Assembly: GCA_951230915.1 (NCBI GenBank)
Contig: OX579638.1
Location: forward strand, 20,540,696 to 20,604,695
Origin: Antitrichia curtipendula
Lineage: Eukaryota; Streptophyta; Bryopsida; Hypnales; Leucodontaceae
Length of the DNA stretch: 64,000 nucleotides
Direction of reading: 5' to 3'
In this document: piece after piece, positions 11,958 through 24,430 of the stretch
Position numbering within the stretch: the first letter of the stretch is position 1
Layout: each line of letters starts with the position of its first letter
Position numbers and translations under genes: made by a program
Notes under the pieces: generated by a model
The model's database searches: none
What the model saw: the letters and a program-made list of their open reading frames with translations, nothing else
What the model was told of the DNA's origin: nothing

Positions 11958-12120
11958 TAAGGTAACTCTGTCTATGACAAGCCAACTTTGGACCAATCTA
12001 ATGCAGGCCCAGAACTTCATGAGCAGTACATGTGTCTTGTGAGATGTATTTCTCGTGGAGTTTTGGGCTTGCATTAGGCTAGTCCAAAATTATGCTTGTC
12101 ATAGGGCAAAGTTACCTTAC
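11957..12120. mobile_element. Fold-back MITE with about 60-bp arms
   Basis: The left arm starts GTAAGGTAACTCTGTCTATG and the complement of the right arm starts GTAAGGTAACTTTGCCCTAT. The match continues through 'gacaagc', 'ttggac' and 'taatgcaggccca/taatgcaagccca' on both sides. The loop is about 45 bp. It directly abuts the Stowaway-like unit. Confidence 0.75.
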
Positions 12121-12706
12121 CTCTTACAATATAGATTCTGGCTTTAATTTATTCGAGTTTACTTGGCAATGTTTTTTTTAGTTTTAGTTTTTTAAACAAA
12201 TGAAACAAATTCCATTGCAAGGGGGCTTTGTTTTTGTTTTTGGAACAAATAAAACTTACTTAGCAGTGGGGTTTTTTTTGTTTTTTTGAGACAAATGAAA
12301 CGGGATTTCATTGCCAAAAGATTACTCAGCAGTTTGAATGAGTGCTGCCGGTGTGACCCAGGTGAAATAAATTAAAGGATTGACTCCTTAGCAATCATTT
12401 GCCCCTCTAAAACATTCTTCAAATCTTTTAGATTGGACATTATGTGCTGGGAAACGAGTTCGTACTAATTAAGATTGTGTGCTTTTAGTGCCAATCGTGA
12501 CCTCATATTGAGTAGGCCATTGATGCAAGAGTTTTATTCACCATCAGTCAGACCGTGTTACTTGTAATCGAGTGTGTATTTAATTACATGTTGATTTGAT
12601 TTTAAAATAGAAATGTTATTTCATACCCAAAGCAGGAAGAAAAATATAAAAAATAAAAAAAATTATTTTGGGGGCCCCGCAGAAAGTGATGTGCAGTGGA
12701 ATGGTG
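12121..12706. other. Intergenic DNA with T-rich motif pair
   Basis: Two T-rich tracts each lead into an 'aaatgaaac..attccattgc' type motif (12194-12220 and 12288-12315), part of a dispersed family also seen at 22045, 33340, 33670 and 42824. No gene is seen. Confidence 0.5.
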
Positions 12707-12850
12707 AAGCTATTTGCATCCGTCAACATGGGTGAAATGTACAAAATGTGGATGAAGTTATTTACATTTGTCAACATGGGTGAAATGTACAAAATATGGA
12801 TGAAGCTATTTGCATCCATCAACATAGGACACATATACAAAATGTGGATG
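12707..12850. repeat. 48-bp tandem repeat, three copies
   Basis: Three 48-bp units start at 12707, 12755 and 12803. The length is a multiple of three, so both strands stay open and give 16-residue repeats; on + these are KLFASVNMGEMYKMWM and two variants. I see no promoter or homology, so I treat it as a minisatellite, not a gene. Confidence 0.9.
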
Positions 12851-13590
12851 AGGATACATGTATTCATCCCAAAGTATATAAAGTTCATCCATTATAGAGT
12901 GATTTAGTTCTTTGGTTTTGTAGCAATTGAGTGACTTCGGCTATTGAAAATAGGAGAAGTTGTTGCAAAATATTTCTCCAAAATGGATTGTATAGATTTT
13001 AAGCAATCACCCTCCAAAAAGCTTGACGCAAACATACACCCTGCATGTTTACATTGTAGATTGATGAACTAAGAAAATGGTCTCTAACTCAAATATTTCA
13101 AGAGTAAATAGTCATAAAATGAAAACATGTAGAATGAAAGAATTTTGGAATTCATTTTTGAAGTCATGGGCTTGTTCTTTTAGGATCAATACCAAAATGA
13201 CTTAGGAAATTTTTTTGGACTTTAATTATTTCTTGGCAAGCATTTGCAATCTCAATCTCTTAATTCTGTAGTTAAAATTTTGCAGATAGATGTACACAAG
13301 AATTGTCTTGAATGCAAGACAAATTTCATAGAATTTGGATTGGTGGTTCAAAAGTTATTTTCAATTGAGTATTTTTATTCTCAATATATTCAAGTTGTGA
13401 ACAAAAAATGCTTTCTATACTCAACTTTTTTTCTTTAATGGTTTTTTATAGTTTTGAACTAGATTTTAAATAAAGCCATTAACTTGCAAAAGTTGTAAGA
13501 CATATAAGTTTTTCTATAATGTTTTTGAAAGATGAATTATGTATGTGTAAAATGATGTTAAAGAAATTCTTCACAATTTCAAATCAATCT
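12851..13590. other. AT-rich intergenic DNA
   Basis: No feature is recognised apart from general AT richness. Confidence 0.5.
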
Positions 13591-14130
13591 ATAAAGGACC
13601 AAGTGACCATTCAATGTATCTAAGAAATCTCAAATAAATTCACACAAAGTTAAATCAAAACGGATGTCCACAAATTTTCATAAGGTGTGAATATATTCCC
13701 CATTAGTGGAAATATTAAATAAATTTGATCGAGTGCCAAGATCAAAAGCTATATTTCTTAAACCCTTTAGGCAAAACAGACAACCTTAGGTAGCATTTGC
13801 AAAATTCCTTGTCTACATTTGAAATTTGGCAGGTATGTAATTAATATGATATAGGGAACAACTATAAAAAAATAACTATATATAGGGCAATCATTTCACC
13901 CTAAGAAGAAAAGTCTATTGACCATGATGAACAAGGTTGATAAAAAAAATTTCCTCTAACTTCGATTGCTATGAACTTTTAATTTATGCAATCAAAGTTT
14001 CTTAAACTTTTTCAACACATTTCCATGGTAGATCGGTAGTCTAGTACAAATTTGAATGGTCAAGTTTCAATAATATACTTCAATGGATTAGCTATATGTG
14101 TCTACAACTGAATTTAAAATATTGATCAAT
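13591..14130. mobile_element. Truncated TTAA element, subfamily C
   Basis: 'aaaggaccaagtgaccattc' and the following several hundred bases match the elements at 25961 and 43431 ('gatcgagtgc', 'gatcaaaag', 'tgaaatttggcaggtatgta', 'atgatataggga'). The terminal TTAACCCC is missing on the left and the right end is not found, so this is a decayed copy with approximate limits. Confidence 0.6.
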
Positions 14131-14809
14131 ACATAATATATTTTTAATTGCCCGGGTTGAGAACAAAAACACATATACCACATATATGCTTAGTTAAAGT
14201 AAATACAAATTAATATGCTAAAAATCTGATAAGTAACATGTCGCTCATTCCTCTAAAAATATTTTTCTTTGACTTTCCAGTGGCCTACTTCAAAATACTA
14301 AAGCCCAATACAGGCTTTCCACCCATTTAGGAGTTGATGGTTGTTAGGTGATAAAATTTGAATTAATAGTTTGAAAGAGGCAATAGTATGTCATAAGTAC
14401 ACTAATTATAAAATTAAATTTTAACCACACCAATAGATTCAAGTTTTCTAAAAGTTTTTATTCTTAATGAATATTTTTATCAAGTATGTTTGTAAAAATT
14501 TCCTCAATGAATAGTATTCATATCTATGCTCTTCATCAACATTAGAAGCTTGTAGCAATTTAAATCAATTAGTGCAATAACATTCAAGTTCATTATTAGT
14601 GTATTAGAATTAGATCATTTTAAGCAATTTGTTAGCCAATAATCATTACTTAATGTATTTGACCAATAGGGAGATTATACTATTTACAAAACTTCTCAAG
14701 AATTGTGATTTTAATTGACAAAGGGAATCACTAGGATCCTAATCAAATTTGATTGCCAAAAAATAGTTTTAAAATGACATATTATTGACACATCGTTGAT
14801 TACATAGTG
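14131..14809. other. AT-rich intergenic DNA
   Basis: No gene or repeat recognised. Confidence 0.5.
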
Positions 14810-14813
14810 TTAA

Positions 14814-15749
14814 CCCCTAAAGGTTTTTGACTATATTTCACCCAAACCGCTCTAAAACTGTCATTTCTAATACAAGTAACATATTTTAAAAAGAAAAAAT
14901 ATTTTTGGACACATGTAACTGTAGGATCTTGTAGTACACTGGTTTGATAAGATGTGGAAAAAAATTCATAAAATCACACCTTGTAGATTGCAAGATATTA
15001 GTGTCAGAAGTGTCAAAAATTCTTTTTTGTCCCTGCAAAAAAATGGACAGCTGCACTTCACAAGGTCAGATCTATATGGAAAATTTTCAAAATGGTTGTA
15101 ACTCTTTGGATTCATTCTTCAAGGCAAATTGGCTGCATGCTTGAAATTTTTTAGATCATTTGGAATTGTACAACATATAGGAAAAAATTAGTAAGTAGAA
15201 AGAAGTAGAGAATGATTCAAAATACTAAATTGTTAACCATTTATTTATGGATTTGAAAAATTCCAGTCCCACTCGAGCAATCCCGGTGGTTGTAATATAT
15301 TAGTAAACAATCTAAGCCTTATATTTTTATTTTTTTTCAAAAACATTAAAAATTGAATAAAATAAAGGACTTCAAAGTCTATTGTAGAATAGAGATTTAA
15401 TAACTACCCATAAACTACCCACAACTAAAACTCCTCGTGACTTTCATTTCATTAATCAAAATGGAATGATTAAAAGTTTTCCATGCATATAGAAATCCAC
15501 TAAAACAATTTCACAATTTTATTTTTCAAATAAGTGATTCTTAAAGAAGTTTTTTTTGCTACTCGGTCTACCCGCCGAGCAATGAAAAGTACATATCATA
15601 CAATAACTTTTTGACAATGTATTCAAAAGTTATGAAAATTGTTGGGCCTTCAAGCTACTCCTTGGAAAAATATTGGGTTAAAATTTCAAAGAAAAAAAAA
15701 TCCATTTGTAGTGAGCTGCCCCCCAAAACACACTTTGATCCTTTAGGGA
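14814..15749 (+). mobile_element. TTAA element, subfamily A copy 1
   Basis: A 936-bp element lies between TTAA at 14810-14813 and 15750-15753. The ends are CCCCTAAAGG on the left and CTTTAGGGA on the right. The interior, from 'gctctaaaactgtcatttct' near the left to 'gtgagctgccccc' near the right, is shared with copies at 17247, 20412, 45013, 50357 and 53575. TTAA plus CCC ends are the mark of piggyBac-type transposition (Sola3 is an alternative). There is no transposase frame, so it is non-autonomous. Confidence 0.85.
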
Positions 15750-15753
15750 TTAA

Positions 15754-17242
15754 ATATACAATTGCCACATGCATGATTGTCACATTGGTCAGATTAGGAT
15801 TATCTCATGTATCCATCAAAATTTTGAACAAATGTCTTTTTAAAGCATGCATTTTAGAATTTGAACTTTTTACTATTTGTCATAAGAATATTACTATTAT
15901 ATAAAATGGTAGAGGCCATTTGACATAGAACTCCACGTTGAAATTTGGATGATGTCAATATTTTAAAAAGTCAAAACCTTTTTTCTTCATTACTGGGTTT
16001 GTTTTATATGAAGAGAAACAAAGGAGTATAATATAATAGTAGATTATCCAAAATAAAATACCTACATTATAATTATACAAATTGAGATGTTAAATTTCTT
16101 TCTAAGAAATTTCATTACCTTAAAAATAATTCTAAAATTTTATATTGCATTTATCTACCATGCGTGTTTTTCTATGTAGGAAATAAAGATATCTTGTGCT
16201 ACAAAAAATGCATACAAACTATCCTTTGGAAAGAGACACCCCCCTCACTTTTATGGCTAATTGGGAGAAATGAAATTTAAAACACTTGATTCCTCTCCCC
16301 CTTAAAAAAAAACCAAATTAAATAAAATTTGATATGGATCTGATAAATGAAATTTATATGGAATACATACGGATATGATATATAAAATATGAATGTCTAA
16401 AATGGATCACTGATACAATACAACATGTATATATAGATATGTGTATGGATAAGGAATATATGATATGGGATATTATAGAGTATGGATGTGTTAAACAAAA
16501 TATTGATACAATATGACATATGATACATGTATGGGATATGTAATATAGGATACAGTTGTTAACTTCATGTTGATTACAATCTAACATATCCAAGTAAAAT
16601 ATATATATGGTGGTAATGGAAATACAAATATGAGGGATAATGAAAATATAGATAAATTGAAAATTCCCTCACTTGTTAAGTGAGTGGATGACATTCCTTC
16701 ACTATGATTTTTTTCAAAGAGACAATTCAAAAAGAGACTTCATATGACTTCATATGCTCGTTGAAAGTGGCTTTTCTTGGTGAGGGTTAATATTTCTTTA
16801 AAAAGTTGAGAAAGCCACATGTTGTAGCACATAAAATCGAGTACAAGGACTTTTAGGCAGGATTGGTTTCTTTCCTAAGGAGCACTTCACACTATGGCCG
16901 ACCAAGTCGAGAGGTCATGCCCAAACTATAGTCAAGAGTCCAACGAAATGGTCTCTTTAATAGGCATTTCTTTGGACTCTCACTCAAAATTTGGGCACGA
17001 CATCTCAACTTAGATGGTCATAGTGTGAAGTCTCCAAAGGTCAAGTCCAAAGTCCAAACCCATATTGTTTGACTTCTATCCTTTTCAAATAACAAATAAC
17101 AAATAACGTGAGAGAGAAAAAACTGAGAGAAGATAAAATAAATTTGACTTTTTAGGAAACAAATTTGACAAACTCTCAATCATAGTTTGGGTCTCCATTT
17201 TTTGTGGACTCAAACAATGGTCAAGAGTCTGTCAACAAGTAG
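15754..17242. other. Intergenic DNA with low-complexity tract
   Basis: Mostly AT-rich. A degenerate TATGGATAT-type simple-sequence tract occupies about 16330-16620. An inverted relation exists between 'gagcacttcacactatggcc' near 16880 and 'atggtcatagtgtgaag' near 17013, bracketing a possible small fold-back element. Confidence 0.5.
16330..16620. repeat. Degenerate TATGGATA-type simple repeat
   Basis: Words such as gatatgg, atatgat and tatggat recur irregularly across about 290 bp. The minus-strand open stretch here is a by-product of the composition. Confidence 0.7.
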
Positions 17243-17246
17243 TTAA

Positions 17247-18172
17247 CTCCTAAAGGACCAAACACTGTTTTTTGACAATATAGTGATTTTGGGCAACTCA
17301 CTACAACCGGAATTCTTATTTCTTTTCCTTGAAATTTTCAAACAAGATGTGCTTGAGGAGTAGCTTAAGGCCCAGCAATTTTCATAACTTTTTGACTATG
17401 TGGTTTAAAAGTTATTGCATGATATGTCATTTTCATTGGTTGGCGGGCAACCCAGGCAACTGAAAAAAATTCTTTAAAAATCACTTTTTTTTAAAATAAA
17501 AGTTGAAATTGGTCCTATAGATTTATATACATGTAGGAAGCTTTGAATCATTCCATTTTGATTAACAAGATGAAAGTTATGAAGAGTTTTAGTTTGAGGG
17601 TAATTATAGAATCTCTACACTAAAATAAACTTTGAAGTCCTTTATTTAACTCAATTTTCAATATTTTTGGAAAAAATAAAAACATTGGGTGTAGATTGTT
17701 TATTACATCATTACAACTATTGGAATTGGCATTTTTCAGTTCCATATTTAAATTCTTAACAATTTAGTGTTTTGAACATTCTCTATCTTTTTCTACTTAC
17801 TATTTTTTTCCTATATGTTTTACAATTCCAAATGATTTGAAAATTTTCAATCATGTAGCCAACTTGCCTTGAAGAATGAATCCAAAGAGTAACCACCATT
17901 TTGGACATTTTTTCATACCAATGAGACCTTGTGAAGTGCAGCTGCCCGGATTTTTACAAAAAAAGGATTTTTGTCAACTCAAACACCATTATCTTGCAAT
18001 CCACACGGTGTAAATTTCTGAAATTTTTTCCACAACTTCTCAAACTAGTATAATACAAGATTCTACTGTTACATTTTTCCAAAAATGTTTTTTTTCTAAA
18101 ATTTGGTACTTGTATTAGAAATAGTAGTTTTGGAGCGATTTTGGTGAAAACATAGTCTCTGACCTTTAGGAG
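17247..18172 (-). mobile_element. TTAA element, subfamily A copy 2 (reverse)
   Basis: A 926-bp element flanked by TTAA at 17243-17246 and 18173-18176. Ends are CTCCTAAAGGACC and CCTTTAGGAG. The interior is the reverse complement of copies 14814 and 20412, for example 'gtatcagaaat..tttggagcgattttggtga' near the right end. No coding frame. Confidence 0.85.
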
Positions 18173-18389
18173 TTAATTTTCTACCAAAATTGTCAATTTG
18201 GAGGGCGACGGCCTCTCGACTATGTTGTCTAGTATGAAGGGTTGAGAGGCCAAAATTTCAAGAATTCCTAGATTCCTACAATTTGATTGGTAGAAGCCGA
18301 CGACCCTCTGCCGTAGTGTGAAGAGGTCCTACTCATGTTGCTTGTGCGCAAGATCTCACAAGTACTGAGGACACATCACACAAATACTA

Positions 18390-18797
18390 AGGTAGTATGC
18401 TCTTAAAGCGACCATTTAAGGTCTGGTCAGTCTTTTTCACAGGATTCCTTAGACAAAAATATGTTTAGATCATTTTCCGGAGAAAGAAAAATAGATGTGG
18501 AGTCTAACACAAGTGGTTTTGTATTTTTTCAAGCATTTTTGAATTACTTATAAATTTCAAAGATTCAGGACATAGGCACCTATTTGTGAACATAGGTCTC
18601 CCCAAATCAGTCCACTTGCAGCTTGTAAAGAGATGTGCGGAAATCAAAGATAATGATTGGCTCTTGCAATAGAAAAATAGTTTTCCTCAATGCATTCAAT
18701 TGCTAAACTGGTTCATGTAAGGATCACCCCCTCTCTATTCTCCACCTAAAAATAGGGGCAGTTTGAAGAAGATGGGCACTTTTAGGGCATACTACCT
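18390..18797. mobile_element. MITE, family B copy (complete)
   Basis: A 408-bp element with ends AGGTAGTATGCTCTTAAAG and its complement (right end ...GGGCATACTACCT), flanked by TA at 18388-18389 and 18798-18799. TA duplications suit Tc1/mariner-type MITEs. It is alignable over its length with 51176-51586. Confidence 0.85.
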
Positions 18798-18799
18798 TA

Positions 18800-20395
18800 G
18801 GGCCTCCTTATATGTATCGGTGGGTGGGAGGAGTCAACAGGGGCGAAATATAGAAAACACTTTTATGCTCCTTCTACAGTGTTTTCTACACCGATATCGG
18901 TGAAACTGTCTCTCCTCCTTCCGCGCTTACCGATCATCGGTGGCACTGTTCTTGTGTTCTAGTTGCTTTTCTTGTCCACCGGGCTCACATGTAAGCTGGC
19001 CCTTAGCAACTGAAGGTGCGAGCATGCTTTTGCATTCCTCAGACACATGTGGAGTTGGTTCCTGCAGATGAAGAGTGGCTCCCTGAATGTACAGTACATC
19101 AATATTTCAATCTGCTGATGGAAACTGTCCACAAACCTCAAACCTAATTTTCTCCAATCAGTGATGGTGCAATGGTACCGTAATGTCGCGGCACCCACAA
19201 ATTTAGTGTACCTACAAAATTTTAGTTTTGTAAGAAAATTGTATATAATACAGTACTCTTTCAACATGCACTATAGGAGGAGGCTCAAAAATTGCTCAGG
19301 CATTAAGAACCGCCCCTATAGAAGTGTCAAAAACTCTGCATAGGGTTTTTCATGTGGAAGAAACTCTTTGTGGTGATAAATTGCAGTCCTATGTACGTAG
19401 TTGACCTCTTTCCGACCACTACCTCTTTTTGTTAGTTAGTCTACTTTATTTCTGACCAGTTGTGGTTTAGGGTGTCGGCTCACGTGGTTAGGTGACAGCT
19501 CAAGCAACACAAATGTTGGGGAGGTGTACATTGAAAGCATACAATGATCACAAGATGTACATTGGAAGCCACAATTATCACCTACTTTGAAGCATGGTCA
19601 ATTTTGTAATCAGCCTATGGTTGAAAATGCGGTGCCTTATATAACAAGAATGGGTTGAAAAAAATCATTTTGAAAAAAATTCATAATTATTTTGTTTCTG
19701 AGGAAAAAAGGAACAAATTTTGGAACCTTCCTCAAATCTATTTCTCCATGGGGGGTGGGGAGGTTCCCCTCACCAAATGCATATTGGAAATGCGATAAAT
19801 TGCTTAAATGGTTGAAATGAGGTCGGTTACCTTACTCATCAAATGAAAGGGGTGACTAAAATGTGTGCTTCTCACTCACAAATGAGTTCTTTAACTACCT
19901 TAAGCTTAAGTTACATCTAAAGTGCAGTTACTGAAGTGCAATAAATTCTTATTGAAATGAATTGAAGGAATGACTCATCAACCTTTTTAGAGGGGAGTGA
20001 AAACATGTCTATGGCATCATTTCTGGCATCAAGTGGATGCATTAAGAACTCACAAGAACATCTTAATCATCATATTTATCACTTTTTGGACTCACTTGTT
20101 CTATTGAAAGGTTTGTTTTTCATTGATGACTATTGGAGCTTATGAGCATAAATAGTGACTTACGTCCCTTCCACTTTGCAAAATTGTTTCTAATTCATGC
20201 ATAGTAAAAAAAATTTGATTAAAATCGCCACTAACGCATTCGTCATTTCTCTTCCTTCCAAAAAATGTGATAAATATTTCCATGGGCAGATTTTTCCATA
20301 GAAGACACCTTTCAAGCCTTCTATCTTATTGACAAAATAAAGTGAAAATTTGATAAATTGCTGCTACTTCCATTACTAATAATAACTTATTAGGA
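18800..20395. other. Intergenic DNA
   Basis: No gene supported. 'aatgtacagtacat' near 19087 is another short GTAC palindrome. The remainder is AT-rich and unremarkable. Confidence 0.5.
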
Positions 20396-21620
20396 TGGAT
20401 AATTCTGTTAATCCCTAAAGGTCAAAGACTATGTTTTCACCAAAATCGCTCCAAAACTATTATTTCTAATACAAGTACCAAATTTTAGAAGAAAAAAAAC
20501 TTTTGGAAAAATGTAACAGTAGAATCTTGTATTATACTAGTTTGAGAAGTTGTGGAAAAAATTTCAGAAATTTCCACTGTGTGGATTGCAAGATGATAGC
20601 ATTTGAATTGCAAAATCATTTTTTTGTCCTTGCAAAAAACCAGGCAATTGCACTTCACAAGGTCACATTGGTATGAAAAAATGTCCAAAATGGTGGTTAC
20701 TCTTTGGATTCATTCTTCAAGGCAAGTTGGCTACATGATTGAAAATTTTCAAATCATTTGGAATTGTAAAACATATAGGAAAAAAATAGTAAGTAGGAAA
20801 AGGTAGAGAATGTTCAAAACACTAAATTGTTAAGAATTTAAATATGGAACTGAAAAATGCCAATCCCAACAGTTGTAATGATGTAATAAACAATCTACAC
20901 CCAATGTTTTTATTTTTTTCAAACATATTGAAAATTGAGTTAAATAAAGGACTTCAAAGTTTATTTTAGTGTAGAGATTCCATAATTACCTTCAAACTAA
21001 AACTCATCATAACTTTCATCTCGTTAATCAAAATGGAATGATTCAAAGCTTTCTACATGTATATAAATCTATAGAATCAATTAAAAACTTTTATTTTAAA
21101 AAGATGTGATTTTTAAAGTTTTTTTCAGTTGCTTGGGTTGCCCGCCGACCGATGAAAATGATATATCATGCAATAACTTTTAAACCACATAGTCAAAAGT
21201 TATAAAAATTGTTGGACCTTAAAGCTACTCCTCATGCACATCTTGTGTAAAAATTTCAAAAAATAAAAAATGCAATTGTAGTGAGCCGTGTCCAAATTCG
21301 TTGTGTTGTCAAAAAATGGTGTTTGGTCCTTTACGGGTTAAAATGGCACTATTCCACTACTTTGGCAGTTTTTACAGTTTAGACCGGGCGGTTTGAAATG
21401 TACAACTTTCCTAGATGTTTAAAATCTATTCTTTTCCTAGATGTCTGAAATCTACATTCATCTTAGATGTCACTTTTACAATTCAAACCGTGCACTCTAA
21501 GATTTATACAGATCCTAATTGTTTGAAATCTATATAAGTCCAAGATTTTTGATCCTAGATGACACTTTCACGGTTTAGATCAGACAGTCTGGAAATGGCA
21601 CTGCCATTTTAACAAAATCA
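20396..21620. mobile_element. MITE, family D copy 2, split by a TTAA element
   Basis: The left end (TGGATAATTCTGTTAA, 20396-20411) and the rest (TTAAAATGGCACTATTCC... from 21338 to about 21620) rejoin as a family D element like 946-1246 once the subfamily A element is removed. The right end complement reads TTGATTTTGTTAAAATGGCA. About 300 bp of family D sequence remains. Confidence 0.75.
20412..21337 (+). mobile_element. TTAA element, subfamily A copy 3
   Basis: A 926-bp element between TTAA at 20408-20411 and 21338-21341, with ends TCCCTAAAGGTC and GGTCCTTTACGGG. It has the same orientation as copy 1. It landed in the TTAA of the family D terminal motif TGTTAAAATGG, which gives a readable empty site. 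Confidence 0.9.
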
Positions 21621-21649
21621 ATGAACTATTTACCACAGACGTATGTATA

Positions 21650-21862
21650 GGGCAATGCCCTTAGAGGAGGGCATTGCGCCAAATAATCGGCCGACGAGGA
21701 GGGCGGAGCCCGACGAGGAGGGCTGATTATTTGGCGCAATGCCCGACGATAAGGGTATTGCCCGACGTAAATCACGACGAAATCACGATGAAAACGCAGA
21801 ACCGGATGAAAAATCCGTAATCCCCGATTACGCGGTTTTGCCCGCGTAATCGGGGATTACGG
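21650..21862. repeat. GC-rich double-hairpin island
   Basis: Inside AT-rich DNA lie two perfect inverted repeats. The first has 20-bp arms (21669-21688 and 21725-21744; left arm GGGCATTGCGCCAAATAATC) around a 36-nt spacer holding a repeated CCGACGAGGAGGGC. The second has 21-bp arms (21815-21835 and 21842-21862; left arm starts CCGTAATCCCCGATTACG) around a 6-nt loop. GGGCAATGCCC at 21650-21660 is a third, short palindrome. No known RNA or transposon end was recognised. Confidence 0.85.
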
Positions 21863-24430
21863 CACAGAAGCTTCCCGCCGATTGAACGGGACATTTCCCA
21901 GGAGTGGTTTACGATGCATTGAAACCATGGGTTTCATTTGGGGAGAGTGTTCTGTAGCAATGGAACTTCCATAAGGTTTTATATTTCCTTTCCTTTCATT
22001 GTTTTTTTTTCTGTTGGATTGATTTTCTTTTTTTTCTTCTTTTTGAAACAAATGAAACGTTTTCTGTTGGATTTTGAGTGTAAAACTGTGCGTTACGACC
22101 GGCAACATTGAAGTTTGAACCTAACTTAAACTTGGTAGCTATTATTTTGAAGATTTGAATCAATGTAATGAGTTAAGAAGACTGATGATGAATAAGTAAG
22201 TTACAGATGAACGTAATAACTGAACTCACGTTATTACTGGATACTGACAAAAGGACCAAGGAAAGATGACGTCAGACGGATTTGCCAGTACTACTACCGA
22301 AGCGGACAGTACAGTACAGTGTTCACAAGGTGAAAGCAATGTTGAAGCCAAATTCAGCCTTTAACTTAAGGTAACTTAGATCAACCCATTAATAGTTGCC
22401 TACACAGATTTGCTATCTAATTACTTTGGAGAAGCTATTGTTGGTAGCTCATTTATTTTCCAAAGATTGAAAAATTTGAGAGAAAGTCTTTGCAAAAAGA
22501 ATGAAGACATTCCATTAAGAAGTGAATTTTCTGTGATTTTTCAAAGAGAAAATGTTAAAAACATTAATAGACCCTTGTCAAAGCATGGGTTGACCTTGGT
22601 TGAAGCATGGGCTAATGTATTTGCTCCTCAAGTGCATTGCCCATCATGATAAAGGATTGCTAAATTGTGATAATAGGTGGACCCGTAACGCAAATGGGAG
22701 GGGCATGTAGGTGGTGGAATTGGATAGATGGTGGTGTTGGATAGTTCTCCCTTAGTTCACAACTTCCGTTCTTGTTGTCCCAATTCAAACTTTGAAATCT
22801 AGTATGTTTAAATTAAATAAAAAGATAAAAACATATGGTCAAAATCAATGTCATACATCAAATGATATTAATGAAATTGCCATTAAAATATTCTTCAAAT
22901 GTTTTTCTTCACAAAATAAAGGAAATAACCAACCACCATTTTCCTCTAAAGTCTCAAGGCCATTTTGGGAGGTCAAAAAACACTGAAAACTGCTACTTTT
23001 GTTGTGTTCATAACATGGTATAGTATGACAATGGTACATTCTCTCCATGTTGGAAAGATATGATACCTCCCTAGATGCTTGGGAGAGACTTCTAGTTAAT
23101 TCAATAAATTGGATTTGGCTGAGGAGATATATGAGACAATTTATTGGTTCATTATAGGGGTCTTCTTTTCAAAGAAACAAAAGGCTCCTCTACTTCATTG
23201 ATAAGCTATATTATGTTCATTCAAAAAGACAGATTTAAAAATAAATAAATTTAAAATCTGATTGTAGGATTTTGTGCTTTATTTGTCTCAAATCATGTGG
23301 TAAAAATTTCATGAAGTTTTTCCATGTCAATAGGAAGATGATAGCATTCAAAGTTAGAATTTTATTTATTTATTTTTAATGTTGGCTTGCAATTTCAGAT
23401 GACTTTGACCGCCATTTGTGGAACTTTTTTTGCATTATGAACTTTGAATTATTATTTTTTAATGCTTAGAATGGAGTTGTAGGTCTAGAAAATAATTTTT
23501 TTAAACTTAATTTTCATTCTTTAAAAACTTATTAAATAGAAGTAGGTCCAAGATTTAATAAAAAAACTAAATCATTGATAGTTCTAAGATGGAAATGAAA
23601 TACAATAATTCCAACGGTGAGATTGTTCTAGCAAGCAAACTTAATACTACCAAACAATGTTTGTGGATAATTGTGAAAATTGCATATTCCTATAAGTTTT
23701 TTTTCAATAAAATGTTTAGATTGCCTGTAAAACAAGGGTCTCCGTAACTTTTTCATCACTAGTCCAAATAGATTGAATCAAAGCTTCACATGTCGACAAA
23801 AGTATAATGTTTGAATGGAAAAAATTGAGAATTTTATTTAGAATTTTTGTGATTTTATTGTGTTGTTCACTGAGTCTTGTTTTTGGTTTAAGGTGGCATA
23901 ACTTTTGCTTTCAAGCATTGATTGAAAAAAATCATAATTCCAAAAACTAATGGGTGTCAAAGCTTTTCCTATTTTTGACACCCAAAAAATCCACTTCTAC
24001 TATGTTTACCCAAAAAATTAGAAAAAATATTTTGTATTACACTTGTCTCAAATCATGTGGTAAATTTTTTGTAATGATTGGCCATAGAGATTGAAAGACA
24101 TTGGCAGAGTAGATGAAATTTTTTTTTATCAAGAAGTTGATCTAATTGCCTGTAAAACAAGAAGCTCTATAACTTTTACATCACTAATTCAAATGCAATG
24201 AAACAAAGCTTTCCATTTAGCCAAAAAAATAATCTATGAAGAAAAAATATTTAAAAAAATTGTAGATTTTTTTGGTCCAATTTTCCTCGTTTTGAGGTTA
24301 TTGTGCGCATAACTTTTGCTCCTGGACATTGATTGAAATGAAAATTATATTTTTATGAAGCTAATAAGTTTTTATCTTATGAGAAAGTTTTAAAAAGTCT
24401 CACCAAAAATTGAGTCCATTGGAACCCACG
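21863..24430. other. AT-rich intergenic DNA with internal duplications
   Basis: No gene is convincing. Two stretches resemble each other: 'tgtctcaaatcatgtggtaaa' at about 23286 and 24043, and 'ttgcctgtaaaacaag' at about 23725 and 24147, so an old direct duplication is likely. 'gacagtacagtacagtg' lies near 22305. Confidence 0.5.
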
